64,000 nt of DNA from Hippophae tibetana (GCA_037013495.1 CM072811.1:15072659-15136658), one strand, 5' to 3'; shown: positions 33,481 to 46,069, counted from the first letter of the stretch. The notes: generated from the letters alone by a model not told the origin. Numbers and translations are program-made.

Positions 33481-33869
33481 GCTGTGTTTTGGCCAAACAC
33501 CATCCTATCTCGATCTCTTGCCTAGTTTCTTGAATACTATATTGGTGATTCTAAGCAAACCAAGTTTCTCCTTGAAATAAAATGGAAATATCACAAAATC
33601 CATGACAAAAGAGACATCATTTTATTTGTAATTTAAGTTATATATATATATATATGTATGTATGTATGTATGTATATCTATATGTATTGTATATAAATTA
33701 TTATTTTTGTAATAAATTTAATTCTCAAGTAATTAATTATATTTCATTTTTCAATTATTTGTATTATTTAGACTTTGACTATGTTAAACAAATTTTGGTT
33801 TTTTTCTACTATTATGCGATCGAATACATGTTCTTAGTAGAGTAGAAAAAGAGTAAAATATGTATAAAA

Positions 33870-34044
33870 AAAATAATTTAAAGTTGGTTCACGTGTTGAA
33901 CCGACTTTATGTTTAAACTCGGTTCAACACATGAACCGACTTTAAATTTTAAGTCTTTTCATTTAAAGTTCATTTAGCAAACTGACTTTAAATTTATTTG
34001 AAGTTGATTTTCAACCGACTTTAAAGCACAGTTTTGTAGTAGTG
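33870..34044. repeat. CACTA 1 right subterminal repeats and terminus
   Basis: At least four GTCGGTT/AACCGAC-core palindromic units (for example 33884-33912 and 33921-33942), then TTTTGTAGTAGTG at the end. They share the core with the left repeats but with AAAGT flanks instead of TAGCGT. Confidence 0.8.
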
Positions 34045-34860
34045 CAGTGATAAAGAAACTATGGATTTCAAGAAAAAGAAAGTAACTCTGACCATGTGCC
34101 AAAGGAAGAAAAATAAGCACTAAATGTAAAATCTAAAGTTCCAATTTCTACTTATGAACCTCGTATTCCATTTCCTTACGGGCTTAACACCTTTCAAGAG
34201 GTACAAGTTAACATTATGCTATTGGATATGATCAAGTAAGTGCCAAACTATGCTAAGTTTCTCAAGGAATTATGCACCAGCAGGAAAAAACTCAAAGGTA
34301 ATGAAATGGTAAGTATAGGAGAGAATGTATCAGCAATATTGCCAAGGAAACTCCCACCAAAATTTAAGGATCTAGATAGCTTCACCATACTAGGCATTAT
34401 GGGTAACACTAAATTTCAACAAGCTATTTTAGACCTAGGTGTGTCAATTAATGTGATGCCTTACCCTATTTGTGCTAGTTTAAAGCTTGGTGCCTTTAAA
34501 GAGACCACATAGTTATTCTACTAATCAATTATTCTCACAATTATCCAATGGGAGTGTTAGAAAATGTTTTGGTACAAGTGAATGAGATTTTCTTTCCAGT
34601 TGATTTCTATATACTTGATATGAAAGACTACTCCACTATGAAGGAATCACCCTTTCTTTTGGGTAGACCTTTCATGAGAATAGCTCATATAAAGATGAAT
34701 GTGTATCATTAAAAAACTTACAATGGAGTTTGATGGAGAGGGCTTCAATATTTTTGAAAAACAATGCTTGGCAACTAAAAAGATAATAAGATCACATAGA
34801 AAATTGAATCCACCACTGGTGAAGAATGGTTAAAGAAACAATTTGAGGTACCCTCAGGCT
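34045..34860 (+). pseudogene. Element 3 gag tail and protease remnant
   Basis: Continues the gag broken at 1435: 'VPISTYEPRIPFPYGLNTF' (about 34140-34195), 'VPNYAKFLKELCTSRKKLKG' and the protease site 'LDLGVSINVMPYP' (34432-34468). After a frameshift near 34510 come 'VLENVLVQVNEIFFPVDFYILDMKD' and 'FLLGRPFM'. RT, RNase H and integrase are missing: the post-pol hairpin (34883-34900) follows at once, so some 3 kb was deleted. The stops are many; this is the oldest Athila-like element here. Confidence 0.85.
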
Positions 34861-34882
34861 TAGGACATTCAACTAAACGCTA

Positions 34883-34900
34883 AATAGGAGGCAACCCATT
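34883..34900 (+). other. Post-pol hairpin, element 3
   Basis: AATAGG-AGGCAA-CCCATT with one A-C mismatch. The loop is identical to element 1, and the outer pair is A-T instead of G-C. Confidence 0.6.
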
Positions 34901-35860
34901 GAGATTTGTTTTCTTTCATACTAATTAATTTTTGAACATTTTTATTTGCTAGTGTGTTTTTTTAACAATATTTTTTTATTTTGGAACACCTAATTTAATA
35001 ACTATTTGGTGATTTTTGTGATATATATAAGGTAAAATGTAACTCTCTATGGTGCTAGAATTTCATTTAGATGATGGAATGCAAAGAGAGTATGAAACAA
35101 ATCATCATGATTAATCACACTTAACCACTACATGGGATTTTCTATTCATTTCTTCTTTTCCTTAGGTTTACATTTTATAAATTTTAGGTGGGGGTGAAGA
35201 AAAAGTTCCTTAGAAATTATGAATTCTGTAATTTTCAAAAATTTTGTTTTCAATTTTTGTTGTTGTACGTTTAGTTGTTTTGTTTACTCTTTATTTTATT
35301 ATATATTTAATTATATTTTGAGTCAATTTATATGTCAATTTAAGAACATGATTATGATAACACTAACATATAGACGACTTTAAAATTCACTTCATTTAGA
35401 GCATGTTTCATTGTAAATTATAGTTAGTTTGAGACTCTTATGATATGTGTTAAGAAGTTTTGGTTAATTTAGGTATTTAGGAGTAATTTATGGGAAAAAA
35501 TTCATAAACATATTTGAGGTCTTAACAAACTTCAAAACTTATTTGAAAATCTCAGAGGTAAAATCATAGAATACACAACGCTTAGGATAAAATTTAGACC
35601 TACCACTATCTTTGTCGCTTGTTTCCCTTTGAGCTTATATAAATTAAAAACTTTTCTTTATTTTATGAGCCAAAGAAACAAATTATCATACCCTTATACT
35701 CTCTAAGAGTAATTAACATAAACACATGCTTAGTACAAACTCTTAATGAAGAATGGGTGAAAATCTTAGTAAAAATTAACTACAACCTGAAAAATATTGA
35801 AAATAATAGGTTGGAGTTGTAGAAAATAAAATTTAAATATGAAAAGGATGAAAGGATTTA
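34901..35860 (+). other. Element 3 3' non-coding tail, first part
   Basis: No gene. Contains a decayed counterpart of the ACATT hairpin followed by GGTGGGGGTG (about 35167-35200). It is interrupted at about 35861 by a reverse-oriented LTR and continues at about 37820-38553 and 40494-40532. Confidence 0.6.
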
Positions 35861-37817
35861 TGTTATGTGTTTTACAACACATAAAAACGTGCAAGCATAC
35901 ACGGTCACAAGTAATAAAATTTGATAAGGAAGTTATCGTTCCCACGGAGATTTGTTACTATAGTTTGTTGAGTACTAAAATTATCTCTCTCTGATTTTAT
36001 TCAAAACGATCGTTGATTCGAACAAATGTAAGAAAAGATTTTAAAAACAAAATAAAAGAAATCTAGGATTCCAATTTTTCACCAAATTAATCAACTCAAA
36101 TCATTTTATTTTCTTTTGATTTATATTTTTTAGTACATTTAATTTGTCAACCGAAAACTTCTAATTTTATTCATACATCTCTTCCGAGCTCCGTACAAAC
36201 ACACCTCGTTAAATTAATTCACTATATTCCTATGAGAATTAAATTCACCGAGATTCATTACCTTTTAAGTTCTCAAATGGCCACACATACAATTAGGGTA
36301 TATTCCTATCCTTCATCATACATGTCTTTCTATTTACGAGCAATATACACACAAATGCCTCTTCCAAGTTTATTTATGTGCCACAGATCGTTTTGATAAG
36401 ATTCGTAAATAATCAAAAAGCATTAAGCACAAAATAGAACGAACAAATCGAACGTCTTATAAATCTATCAAAAATAATTAAAATAAAAGCTTCATAAATT
36501 TAGATCAAACGCAACCCTAGAAAAATTAAATTACTTCATAAAATTAAAATAAAAATTACAACAGATACAGAAAAATAAGATGAAGAAGAAGAAAAATTAA
36601 AACATCAATTAAAACAAATATTTGGTACACGCAGAACACAACAAAATCCAAAAAATGGCTTCTGCATGTTCTACAGTCCAAAACCGAACACAAAATAATC
36701 TCAAAACTAAACACTCCAAAACTTTCCAAAAACTCTCTAAAACTAAAACTAAAAAAAACTCCCAAACTCTATCATCTTATCTCCTATTTATAACATTAAA
36801 TTTCTAAAAAAAATACATTTAAATTTTTTTTTTCATACACGCAGGAGACAACTAATGGTGGAGAAATTAATTTAAAATTACGAGTGGGGGACAAAAATGT
36901 ATCGAAAACGCAAACTGGAATCATGCGCGTCGCTGCTCATTTTTTTAAATTCACGCTGCCACATGTCGCCTTCTGATTCGCTACAAGAATTAGTGCGGAC
37001 ACGTGGCAGAATCCAATTGGCTGCGGGAAACGGGCGCAGGGGACATCAGCGCACGGGATACAACGGCTACAACACGGGGCTTGATCCTGCGCTTTCGCGC
37101 TCATCATAACATGACACGTGTCATCACATGATTGGTTGCAAAATAGAGTGGGACACGTGGCAATTGCTGATTCGAGGTTAGGATTCAGGTGGACACGTGG
37201 CTGAATTTAATTCGCTGAAAATCCGGTTGCACGCAGAGACCAGTGCACGGGATCAGAGACGCACGTACGTGGGGGACAGCGGCTGGACGCGTCAGACATG
37301 TGGGTCCCACATGCACACTGGCCTGCGCGGCAGGTGGGCCCTACTCGGGCGACGAGCTGCGTGACAAATAGAGACCTGCACCCACTCGCTTTGGTCGGGT
37401 GTGATAAAGACGCGCGAATATCAGTCGTTTCTTCTTTGATCGGACGGTCCATGTTTCGCGCGTGATGTATGGCGCGTGGTTTCTTTTAACCTGCGTAGAA
37501 AAATAAACTTTCTTAATTGCATTTTGACCAACAAATTTATTTCAAATTACATTTTCAACTTTCTGTAATTATAGTTTAGCCATTTTCTAATTTAAATTAA
37601 ATTTTTAAACTTTTAATAATTAAAATTAAGCCCGATTTAAATTTAAATTATATTTTTAACTTTTATAAATTGCAATTAAACACTCTTTTATTTGAAATTA
37701 TATTTTTGGACACAAATTTGCAATTAAGTACGTTTTTTATACAAATTATTTAATTTTCATAAAAAAATATAAAAAATAGTAAATACTAATTTATTCATCG
37801 AAAATTAACTAAAAACA
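35861..37817 (-). mobile_element. Reverse-oriented LTR (solo or fragment) with G-box promoter
   Basis: About 1.95 kb beginning TGTTATG and ending near AACATAAAG, so the terminal TGTT/AACA are inverted. The 35890-36000 stretch ('...GTGCAAGCATACACGGTCACAAG...') is the complement of a typical plant gypsy LTR 3' end, so the LTR reads on the minus strand. TATAAATAGG lies on the minus strand at 36783-36792, with a GC-rich, CACGTG-containing block (36900-37480) upstream of it. I could not find a convincing 5-bp duplication, so the exact ends are uncertain. Confidence 0.55.
37000..37201 (-). promoter_or_regulatory. Cluster of four CACGTG G-boxes in the reverse LTR
   Basis: CACGTG at 37000, 37115, 37154 and 37194. 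Three are in an identical GGACACGTGGC context and one is the perfect palindrome GACACGTGTC. Spacings are 115, 39 and 40 bp. CACGTGGC is the ABRE/G-box core bound by plant bZIP factors. The cluster lies 200-400 bp upstream of the minus-strand TATA box. Confidence 0.6.
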
Positions 37818-38553
37818 TAAAGAAAAAGAAAGAAAGAGAAAAGGAGTATAGTGATGTTTGATACAATGTGAAATTATATCCACAATGTACTTAACCATGG
37901 ATGAGAAGGTAATTACTGGCTGGATGAAGTAGGTAACATATGAAGCTAAAACCTAAAATGGTGGTGTTTGAATTTAATAAAGTTCTCTTATTTTTATTTT
38001 TTATGGCTCACCTTTTCATTCATTCATAACCTCACACCTTAGCCTAATATTACAACCTTGTTAAAGAGATTGATCAGAAGTAGTGTGTCCATTTTACAAT
38101 AATGGAGAGTGATTTAAGAATAAATCCTATGGAATTTATGATTATAATGCTTACATATATCATATTTTCATAATCCTAAGATTAAAAAAAATTGTTCTAT
38201 GAATGTCATACATGAAAACATCTAGTATTGGGATTAACTATTTGTGTTTAGATGGATGTTTAAGAGCATATTACAAAAGTGAAGTTAAAGTTTGAATTTT
38301 CCTTTAATCTTAAGTGATACTTGAATATTCTATGTGTTATACTTTATGGGTGATTTTTGAGACAAAGATATAAATTGATTTAGAAACCCAATTTTATTTT
38401 TCTTTAATTCTAATTTTTGTTTATTTAATTTGATTTATGTTGGTTTAAAGGCTTGTTTCATATGTAAATTCAATCGTGAAAATCTATGAAACTAATTTAG
38501 GTTAGTTTAGTATAGCATTGTTTATTTTCTTTGTGAGATCCTTTTTGGATCGC
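37818..38553 (+). other. Element 3 3' tail, second part
   Basis: No gene. From about 37980 the sequence aligns with the tail of element 2 at 27460-27640 ('AGTTCTCTTATTT...', 'AGCCTAA.ATTACAA', 'GAAGT.GTGT'), which identifies it as Athila-type internal tail. Confidence 0.6.
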
Positions 38554-40488
38554 TGATGAGCGAAAACCGACATCGTCGATTCTTGCCAATACTTTGGTTT
38601 TAATATTTATAAAACTCTCGCAAGTGCACGAATCATTTTGAAGAAAATGATAAGCATACTCCCAAGGTCGATCTAAGGAAGGAATGTATGTGGTTTTTAA
38701 TTTATTATTCAAACTTTTAAAAACGAAATTAAATCCTAAACATCCTGTCACGATAGTTTGGTTTTTGTGTTCCTAATCTAATAACATAAAAATAAACATA
38801 TATGCAGATTAATAAATATAATCTAATAACATAAAAATAAACATAGATACAAATTCAATAAATATTTATCTAAAAATAAACATAGATACAGATTCAATAA
38901 ATATTTATGCAAAGTTTATCATTTATATTAGTGGAGTATTTATGGATATAATAACTAAATTAATTATGCTTGCTCATATTATCTAGGTTATTAAAGATAT
39001 AAATTGATATTTTATTGATTCTCTCTTTTTTATATAAATACCACCTTTGGTGGGGTTAGATATTTTTTGTTAACTAAACAAATCAATTAACACCTATGGG
39101 TGGGGTTGATAACTAATTTGGTTAATTAAATTAATTCATTTTTCTAAGAGATTGAAAATGAACCATTTAAATGCCACCTTTGGTGGGGTTAGACAGTTTA
39201 AACTTTATTCAAGGTGTCCAAATTAAACATAAGAATTTAATTATCTGAGTACTAACTTTCAAGTTTTAAAACCACTATTGAAAACATGTTGTCAATACAT
39301 TTTCACATAATAATTCTTATAAAAACTTTTGAAATAGAGTTTCACTCTAACTACCGGGCGATTGTACCAACAAATAAAAGAGCACTACTCTAAATTAGAC
39401 CGGATAACTAAATCTTAAAATCTAATTTTCAGATTTAAGTTTGTAATGAAAAATAATATATTTCTCTCTAACATTCTTAATATAAAATCTTGAATAAAAA
39501 TAAAATCAATTCATTTTAGAAATTTTTACCTATTTAATATTTCACAAGCATAACAACGTTATTATTACATCATGATTATAAACAGCCAGCATAGTTAAAT
39601 TTAATCACAGACAAATTAAATATAACATGTAAGAATAAAGCATAAAAAATAATTGTAAAGAAAATAAAATCCTAACAGAACTTCGACGCTATTCCCGTTG
39701 CTGGAAAACCTCCAAGCGGAATTTGCACTCCCATTTATTGAATCAAAAAGCTAATAAATTACAAAAACATTACAAGTTACTCTCAAAAAGAGAAGAACTC
39801 TAAAACTAAGAGAATTTAACTAAAAACTAAGAAAGAAACTAAGAAAAGCTTAAAAACTAAGAAAGAAACTAAGAAAAGCTTAAAAAGTAAGAAATGAGAG
39901 AAGTGTGTTTTGAAGGTGTGTTTTGAAGTGAAGGGAAGGGGGTATTTATAGGTGAGGATGGAGAGAAAAAATGAGTAAAAAAAAATGTAAAAACGTGTAA
40001 TGGAAATGTTGAGGTCATTGATGACGTCAGCATGACGTCATGAGGGCGGCTGCACGTGAAAAATGGGGCAAAAAGGCGTCGGTGCGCGCGGAAGGGGCTG
40101 CTGGGGGCGCACGGATGGCTGTCGCTGCGCGCAGCACGGCGTGCGTGAACAGTAGCCGCGCGCGCTCGCGCGCGCGGGTGTGGGCGCTGGGGCGCTTGGC
40201 TGGGCGCAATTTTCTCCTTTTTGACCCATTTTGTCCAATTTTTCCATATTTGTTGACATTTCCCCATTTATTTATTAATATATTTGTGATGTATTGCTTC
40301 AAGTATTCCTCTTTGAGTCTTTAAGTAACGTTTTTAAGCCAAAATACCTAAAAAACAATAAAAATACCCGTGATTCCAAAAAAGACAAATTTATATAAAT
40401 ATATGATAAAACATATAAATATATATATTTTTAATCAATTAATGTGCATAAAATCATGGTTATTTTAGTGTTTTTTGAGCACTCATCA
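38554..40488 (-). mobile_element. Solo LTR of the element 1 family, reverse orientation
   Basis: 1935 bp. Starts TGATGAGCGAAAACC and ends GAGCACTCATCA, the reverse complement of the element 1 LTR. It is flanked by an exact 5-bp duplication ATCGC (38549-38553, 40489-40493), with no internal region, so it is a solo LTR left by LTR-LTR recombination. On the minus strand it keeps the TATA box (39943-39950) and two TGACGTCA motifs (40022-40040). It sits in the tail of element 3. Confidence 0.92.
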
Positions 40489-40493
40489 ATCGC

Positions 40494-40532
40494 TTAACTT
40501 GCTAGGGACTTGCCAGAAGCTGGTTAGGGTTG
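40494..40532 (+). other. Element 3 tail end with PPT-like tract
   Basis: Resumes element 3 after the solo LTR. 'CCAGAAGCTGGTTAGGGTTG' ends just before TG at 40533 and matches the region preceding the 3' LTR of element 1. Confidence 0.6.
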
Positions 40533-41023
40533 TGAGAACAGAGAACACACTGTTTGGACCTTGTACCACCACTAAGTATAGAAATATTTGGTCCTCTGAT
40601 GCTTAAGTAAGTCCCGGTAGTGAGAAGAAGTAGGAAACTAGTGTCTCTTCTTGTAATGTAGAGAGATTTAAGGATAGAGTATATATTAAGTGTCTGTCTC
40701 TTATAAGATAATGTTCAAGTTATGTTTGAAGAAGATCTATGATGAATATATATAGGAGAAAATATACATGCTGATGACCCTTACCCAGAGTAAGACTTAT
40801 CTTAATGTAAGACCTTTATCTCCTTAATTATCTCTTTCCCAGGTAATTATGAGATTATATACCGGTCACCTATTCTGTTGCATATTTATCTAATATTGAT
40901 GCTTATCACTGACTCAAAGTTTAAAGCTAGCTTACGAGTTATCTACTCAAGAGAACCGCTTATATCGTGCCTCATGGCATGAACTATTTTACAACTAAAA
41001 TTAATTTTATAGAAAACTATTTT
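40533..41023 (+). other. Unclassified ~490-bp segment, possibly element 3 LTR fragment
   Basis: Begins TGAGAACAG immediately after a PPT-like tract, where the 3' LTR of element 3 should start. It shows no similarity I can see to the other LTRs and no coding potential. It ends abruptly at the post-pol hairpin of element 5. Confidence 0.35.
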
Positions 41024-44000
41024 ACGTCTTGCTAAGACGTTAAACAAAGAGCTGGATGGAAAGCAACCCATCATTTTAGGTAATTTTCTTCTATTTATTT
41101 ATTTATTTAATTTATTTTGTTTATTTTCTTTTAATTGCATGTGAATAATTTTATAATTGTTAAAACTAAAATTATTTTTTGAGATATTAGAAGTTTATAG
41201 CGATATGTCTATGTGAACTTTAATGATGAACATGATGGATGCACCTGCATTTCTCCATCACTACTTGTACATTCTTGGGAAATAGGTAACTTTTCTTTTT
41301 ATCTTTAATTTAAAATTGCTACATTGAGGACAATGTAAGTTCTAGGTTGGGGTGGTGAAAAGCTACCATGCTTAATTTCAAAAAAATTAACAATTTAAAA
41401 ACGCTTTATGTTGATATTTTCATTTTTATTGTCTTTGATTTTATCATTTCTTTAAACCAAATTTATGTAAATAGTTAAGTCTTTTTCACTCTTAGATTAA
41501 TTTTTAAAAACATATCATAGAGTATATGGTAATTAATTAATTTTTTCCATGACTAGTAGTTCTTGATAAGGTGTGAAAATTATATTAAATCTAAAATTGG
41601 TGTTTATGAATCAAATAGTGGAGACTATCCTTATTAGAAATATTTTGATCCCATTATCCTTTATTTTGAGTGATAAATATTATTTTTTCTACTCTAAACA
41701 CTGTTTTTATTTTTTCAGCATTATTAGATGATCTCTATAGGACTTAGCATTGAATTTCTAGATTTTTACATCTTAATGAAGTATTATATATTTATTTTTC
41801 ATTTTCTTAGATTAAATTATTTAAGTAGAAATTGATAGTATATGTTGTTTTTTCATTCATGCATGACGTATATTAAAAAAAAGTGATATATCTAGTGTTA
41901 CCTAAACAAATACAAATAGAAAAGTCAAATATTAACCACTAACCTTACCATATAAAAAATGTACAATTTGTACATAAGTCTACTCTCCAAAAAAATGGAT
42001 TCCCTTATGAAAAAAGTATTTAAGAGAGAAAAAAAGAAAGAGAGGAAAATGAATAGTATAATCTATATACTATGACCCATAAAGCCAAAACAATTGTGAG
42101 AAAATGTTTAATACAAAAAATATATAGAAAGTAATTCCTTAAGAAGGTATTGCATTTTCCTACATTTTCTAAAAGGCATATTACTTGATATTTTTATTTG
42201 ATGAATTTAATTGATGCATGAAAGTAATGTATAATATTTTTAATCGTTAAAATAACACTTTGAGCTTTCTTTTTTATACATATGTAAACATATTAGTTCA
42301 TTTCTATATATCAACTCTTTTATATATAAATTATTATGAGTGTTTGAACCTATATGATTCTTTGTTTTTGAGAGTATTAACTTATGAGGAATAGAGTTGA
42401 ATCGAATTCAGATTCCTAACACTAAGTTTGGGTGAAATTAAATTGATACATTTTTTATATGAAATATGAAAATGATTTTCAACTAATTATTATAAAAACT
42501 CATGAATATTTAGGAAGTTGAAATAATCTATGCTTAAGATTTTAATTATGAAATTTAAAAGAGAATATAAGCATTAGATATTTTTGTATTTCATTTCTTT
42601 ATTTTATTTTAGTCTTTTTACTTTATTTTAAATTTTAGTTAACTTCTTATTTTATTTGTTTTTCTTTTCATTTTTTATTAATGTTTGTAGGTATCATTAC
42701 AGAAAACTTTCACGAGACTTAAACTCGTCTACTAGGGAAACCTAAGGGTTTAACGGCTTGTTGCATATGCTAAATGCAACTGTGTTAATCTACGAAAGTG
42801 ATTTGGATTATTTTAAATTTTAGTTTTTACCACTTCTTGTGCTAAGGAATTAGCAAGAAACTGGTTAGGGGTTGTGATGAGTGCTTAAAAAGTACTAAAA
42901 TTACCATGATCTAAAGTACATTAATTGATTAAATAGATTTATATTTGTATGATTTTATCATATTTTTATATAAATTTATCTTTTTTGAAAAATCACTTAA
43001 AGACTCGAACAAAAATACTAGAGGCAATACATCACAAATATGTTGAGAAAAAAATGAGGAAAAGTAAAAAAAATAGAAAAATCGACAAAATGGATCAAAA
43101 CGGTCAAAAATGTCAAAAATGCAATGCAGCTAGCAAATACCCAGCATGTCATGTCAATTCCAACTCACGCCAACACCGGTCTACCGTAAATCTTGCCCCC
43201 ACACGAGTGCCAACCTATCCAAACGCGTCCAAAATCAAATTTTAAGATATTTTCCCACTTTTTTAGCCTTTTCCTTACCTAGAAAAGGACCTTTTCCTCT
43301 ATAGAAAACAATCTCTCAAATAAAAAATTTCTTCTATTTCTCTCTCTAGTTCTTAGTATTTTTAGTTTTTAGTTTTAAAGTTCTTCTTTTGTTTATAAGA
43401 ACTAGTTGTGTTTTTATAGATTTCAAGTTTTTGATTCAATGTACGGAAATGCAAATCCGTTTGGAGGTTTTCCAACAACAGAATTAGCATTAAAGTTATG
43501 TAAGGATTCTTTTGATGTATAATTTTAAAATGAATTCTTTACAGTTATTTGTTTTTGTTTTATTTTTATATTTTATGTTTAATTTGTCTATGATTAAATT
43601 TAACATGTCTAGGTATTTGTAAATATGATATAATAATAACTTTGGTATGCTTGCGAAATATTAAGTAGGTAACATATTACTATAAAATAAATTGATTTTT
43701 TTTATTTAAGATTTTATATTAAGAATGTTAGTGTAGTGCTCTTTTATTTTTTAGTACAATTGTTCGGTAGTTATAGTGAAGCTCTATTTCAAATGTTTTT
43801 ATAAGAACTAGTATTTAAAAATTTATTGACAACATATTTTCATTAATGGTTTTAAAACTTAAAAATTAGTACTCAGATAATCAAATTCTTAGGTTTAATT
43901 CGGACACTTTGAATAAAGTTTGAAATATCTAACCCCACCAAAGGTAGTATTTAAATGGTTCATTTATAATCTCTTAGAAAAGTGATTTAATTTAACTAAC

Positions 44001-44491
44001 CAAATTAATTATTGACCTCACCCATAGGTGTTAATTGATTTGATTAATTAACAAAGAATATGTAACCCCAACAAAGGTAGTTTTTATATAAAAAAGAGAT
44101 AATTAATAAATATCAATTTATATCTTTAATAACCTAAATATTATGAGCAAGCATAATTAACTTAATTATTATATCCATAAATACTCCACGGTTATGAATG
44201 ATAAATATTTGCATAATTATTTATCGAATCTATATCTATGTTTTTTTGTGTTATTATAGTAGAAAACACAAATCAAAATATCATGATATGATGTTTAGGA
44301 TTTAATTTCGTTTTTAAGAGTTTGAATAATAAATTAAAAACCACATATATTCCTTCCTTAGATCCACCTTAGGAGTATACTTGTCATAGTCTATAAAATG
44401 ATTCATGCACTTGCGAGAGTTTTACAAATATAAAACAAAATTATTTGCAAGATCGATATTGCTCACTCGATATCGGTCTTGTTATTCATCA
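41024..44491 (+). mobile_element. Element 5: truncated Athila-like element (tail plus 3' LTR)
   Basis: Starts exactly at the post-pol hairpin ACGTCTT-GCT-AAGACGT (41024-41040). It carries GATGGA-AAGCAA-CCCATC (41055-41072), the TACATTG/CAATGTA hairpin (41320-41337) with GGTTGGGG, and the long non-coding tail alignable with element 1, then a PPT-like CTGGTTAGGGGTTG and an LTR at 42875. LTR, gag and pol on the 5' side are missing. It is an older relative of element 1 and lies within element 6. Confidence 0.82.
42875..44491 (+). repeat. Element 5 3' LTR
   Basis: Starts TGATGAGTGCTTAAAAAG and ends ATTCATCA; about 1617 bp. Alignable with the element 1 LTR along its length, including the AACCCCACC hairpin motifs, but with a shorter and less GC-rich block (43130-43225). 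Confidence 0.8.
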
Positions 44492-44499
44492 CATCTCTT

Positions 44500-45099
44500 A
44501 GGTACTCATTCATGATGAAAGATGCCAAGCCAAGCCTAATAAGGTGGATTATTCATCTACAAGAATTTTACCTTGAAATCAAAGGCAAAAAATGAAGTAA
44601 AACTATAGTAGAAGATCACCCAAGTAGATTAATTCAAGAAAATGAATCACTTCAAATAAAAAAGGACTTTCCATATGAGCAACTACTCAAGACCACAGTA
44701 TTTACTCCTTAGTATGTAGATATAGTGAACTACTTGGTCACAAAAAGTTCCCACATGACCTATCACAACTACAAAATTCAAATTCAAGAAGGTTTCTAAA
44801 CAAAATGTCTGGGATGACCCCTACTGTCCAGACCAGTTGATAAAAAGGTAGGTACCAGATATAAAGTTTACTTCTTTTCTTACTTTGTGTCATTCTTATG
44901 CATGTGGGGGATATTTTAGAGTTAAACAAACATTTCACAAAGTCTTAGAGAGTAGATTCTATTGGCCAAAAAGTTTCAATGATGTCTTTACCTTTTGCAA
45001 GACAAGTGACTATTGTTAACGAACAGGTAACTTGGGCCTAAGGAATCAAATGCCATAAACTCCAATTATTATTGTTGGAATCATTGACATTTGAGGTAT

Positions 45100-45175
<76 letters not shown>

Positions 45176-45900
45176 CTTGTTATGGATTACATGTCTAAGT
45201 GGGTGGAACCAAAAGCCACCATAACTAACGACTATAAAGTTGTTGTGGATTTTGTGAAGTCTAATATCTTTTCTTGGTTTGGAACACCAAGAGCGATCAT
45301 CATTGATGGTGGACTATATTTTTGCAATAGCAATTTTTGGGCCTTCCTTAAAAACAACAATGTCGACCATGGAGTTGCTACACCTTATCACCAATAAAGA
45401 AATGGACAAGCTAAAGTGTTCAATAGAGAGATCAAGTCCATCCTTGAAAAGACAATCAAACCTAGTTGAAAGGATTGGAGCCTAAAAATGGATGGTACAT
45501 TATGGGTATATAGAACTGCATATAAAACTCCAATTGGGATGTCGCCATTCCATTTTGTGTATGGTAAAACTTATCATCTACCAATTGAGTTAGAGCACCA
45601 AGCATTTTGGGTGACAAAGCAATGTAACATGGACTTATATGAAATTGAAAGACACCAAAAATTAGAAATGAATGAGATAGAGGAAATTAGAAATGATTCC
45701 TATAATAGCTAAAAAGTTTACAAATACAAAACAAAAGTGTTTTCATGACAATATGATATCAACGAAAAAATTAACCATTGGCGATAAAGTCCTCTCATTC
45801 CATTCATGCCTTAAACTTTTTCAAGTTAAGCTACATTCTTGTTGGGTCGGTCCATTTATTTTTATTGATGTTTTCTCTCTTTGTGCATGGGAAATATGAA
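44500..45900 (+). pseudogene. Element 6 RNase H end and integrase remnant
   Basis: After the RNase H tail there is a broken integrase zinc-finger region (44850-45030). A (TA)36 array replaces part of the catalytic core start. Then comes 'VIDYMSKWVEPKATITNDYKVVVDFVKSNIF' (45179-45271) with '[12 protein letters not shown]' (second catalytic Asp). The region of the catalytic Glu reads Lys ('QAKVFNRE'). '[37 protein letters not shown]' (45500-45610) is the conserved Athila integrase C-terminal part. Stops at 45395 and 45467, and a frameshift at about 45710. Confidence 0.85.
45102..45173. repeat. (TA)36 microsatellite inside integrase remnant
   Basis: 72 bp of uninterrupted TA dinucleotide between the GID-type motif and the rest of the integrase core. 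Confidence 0.95.
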
Positions 45901-46069
45901 GCCCAAGTACCAACAAAGAATTCAAAGGTAATGGACACAGATTGAAGCTGTACTACAAACCTTTTACACTAATCAATATTGAGGAGGTGACTCTACATGA
46001 ACCCACAAATTTGGATGGTTAAAGAAACATAAGGTGAAGTTAGGCTAAGGACGTTAAACTGTAAGCTTT

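Larger units (their letters stand above)
1439..34044 (+). mobile_element. CACTA 1: En/Spm-type DNA transposon, ~32.6 kb with nested insertions
   Basis: The left end reads AACTACTACAAAA (the CACTACTACAAAA terminus with its first base changed). The right end is the inverse, TTTTGTAGTAGTG, finishing at 34044. Flanking trinucleotides are CAA (1436-1438) and CAG (34045-34047), close to the 3-bp duplication CACTA elements make. Subterminal repeats with a GTCGGTT core lie at both ends. Inside are a TNP2-like transposase (2605-3568, 17116-19183, 28771-29119), a second gene (about 29200-32520) and two LTR retrotransposons. Removing elements 1 and 2 leaves about 9.5 kb, a normal size for an autonomous CACTA. 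Stops and frameshifts throughout mean this copy is dead. The host gag reads on across the two flanks. Confidence 0.88.

Noticed and set aside
33640-33680. Possible coding in the 'MYVCMYVYLY' frame
   Set aside because: It is a TATG/TATA simple repeat.
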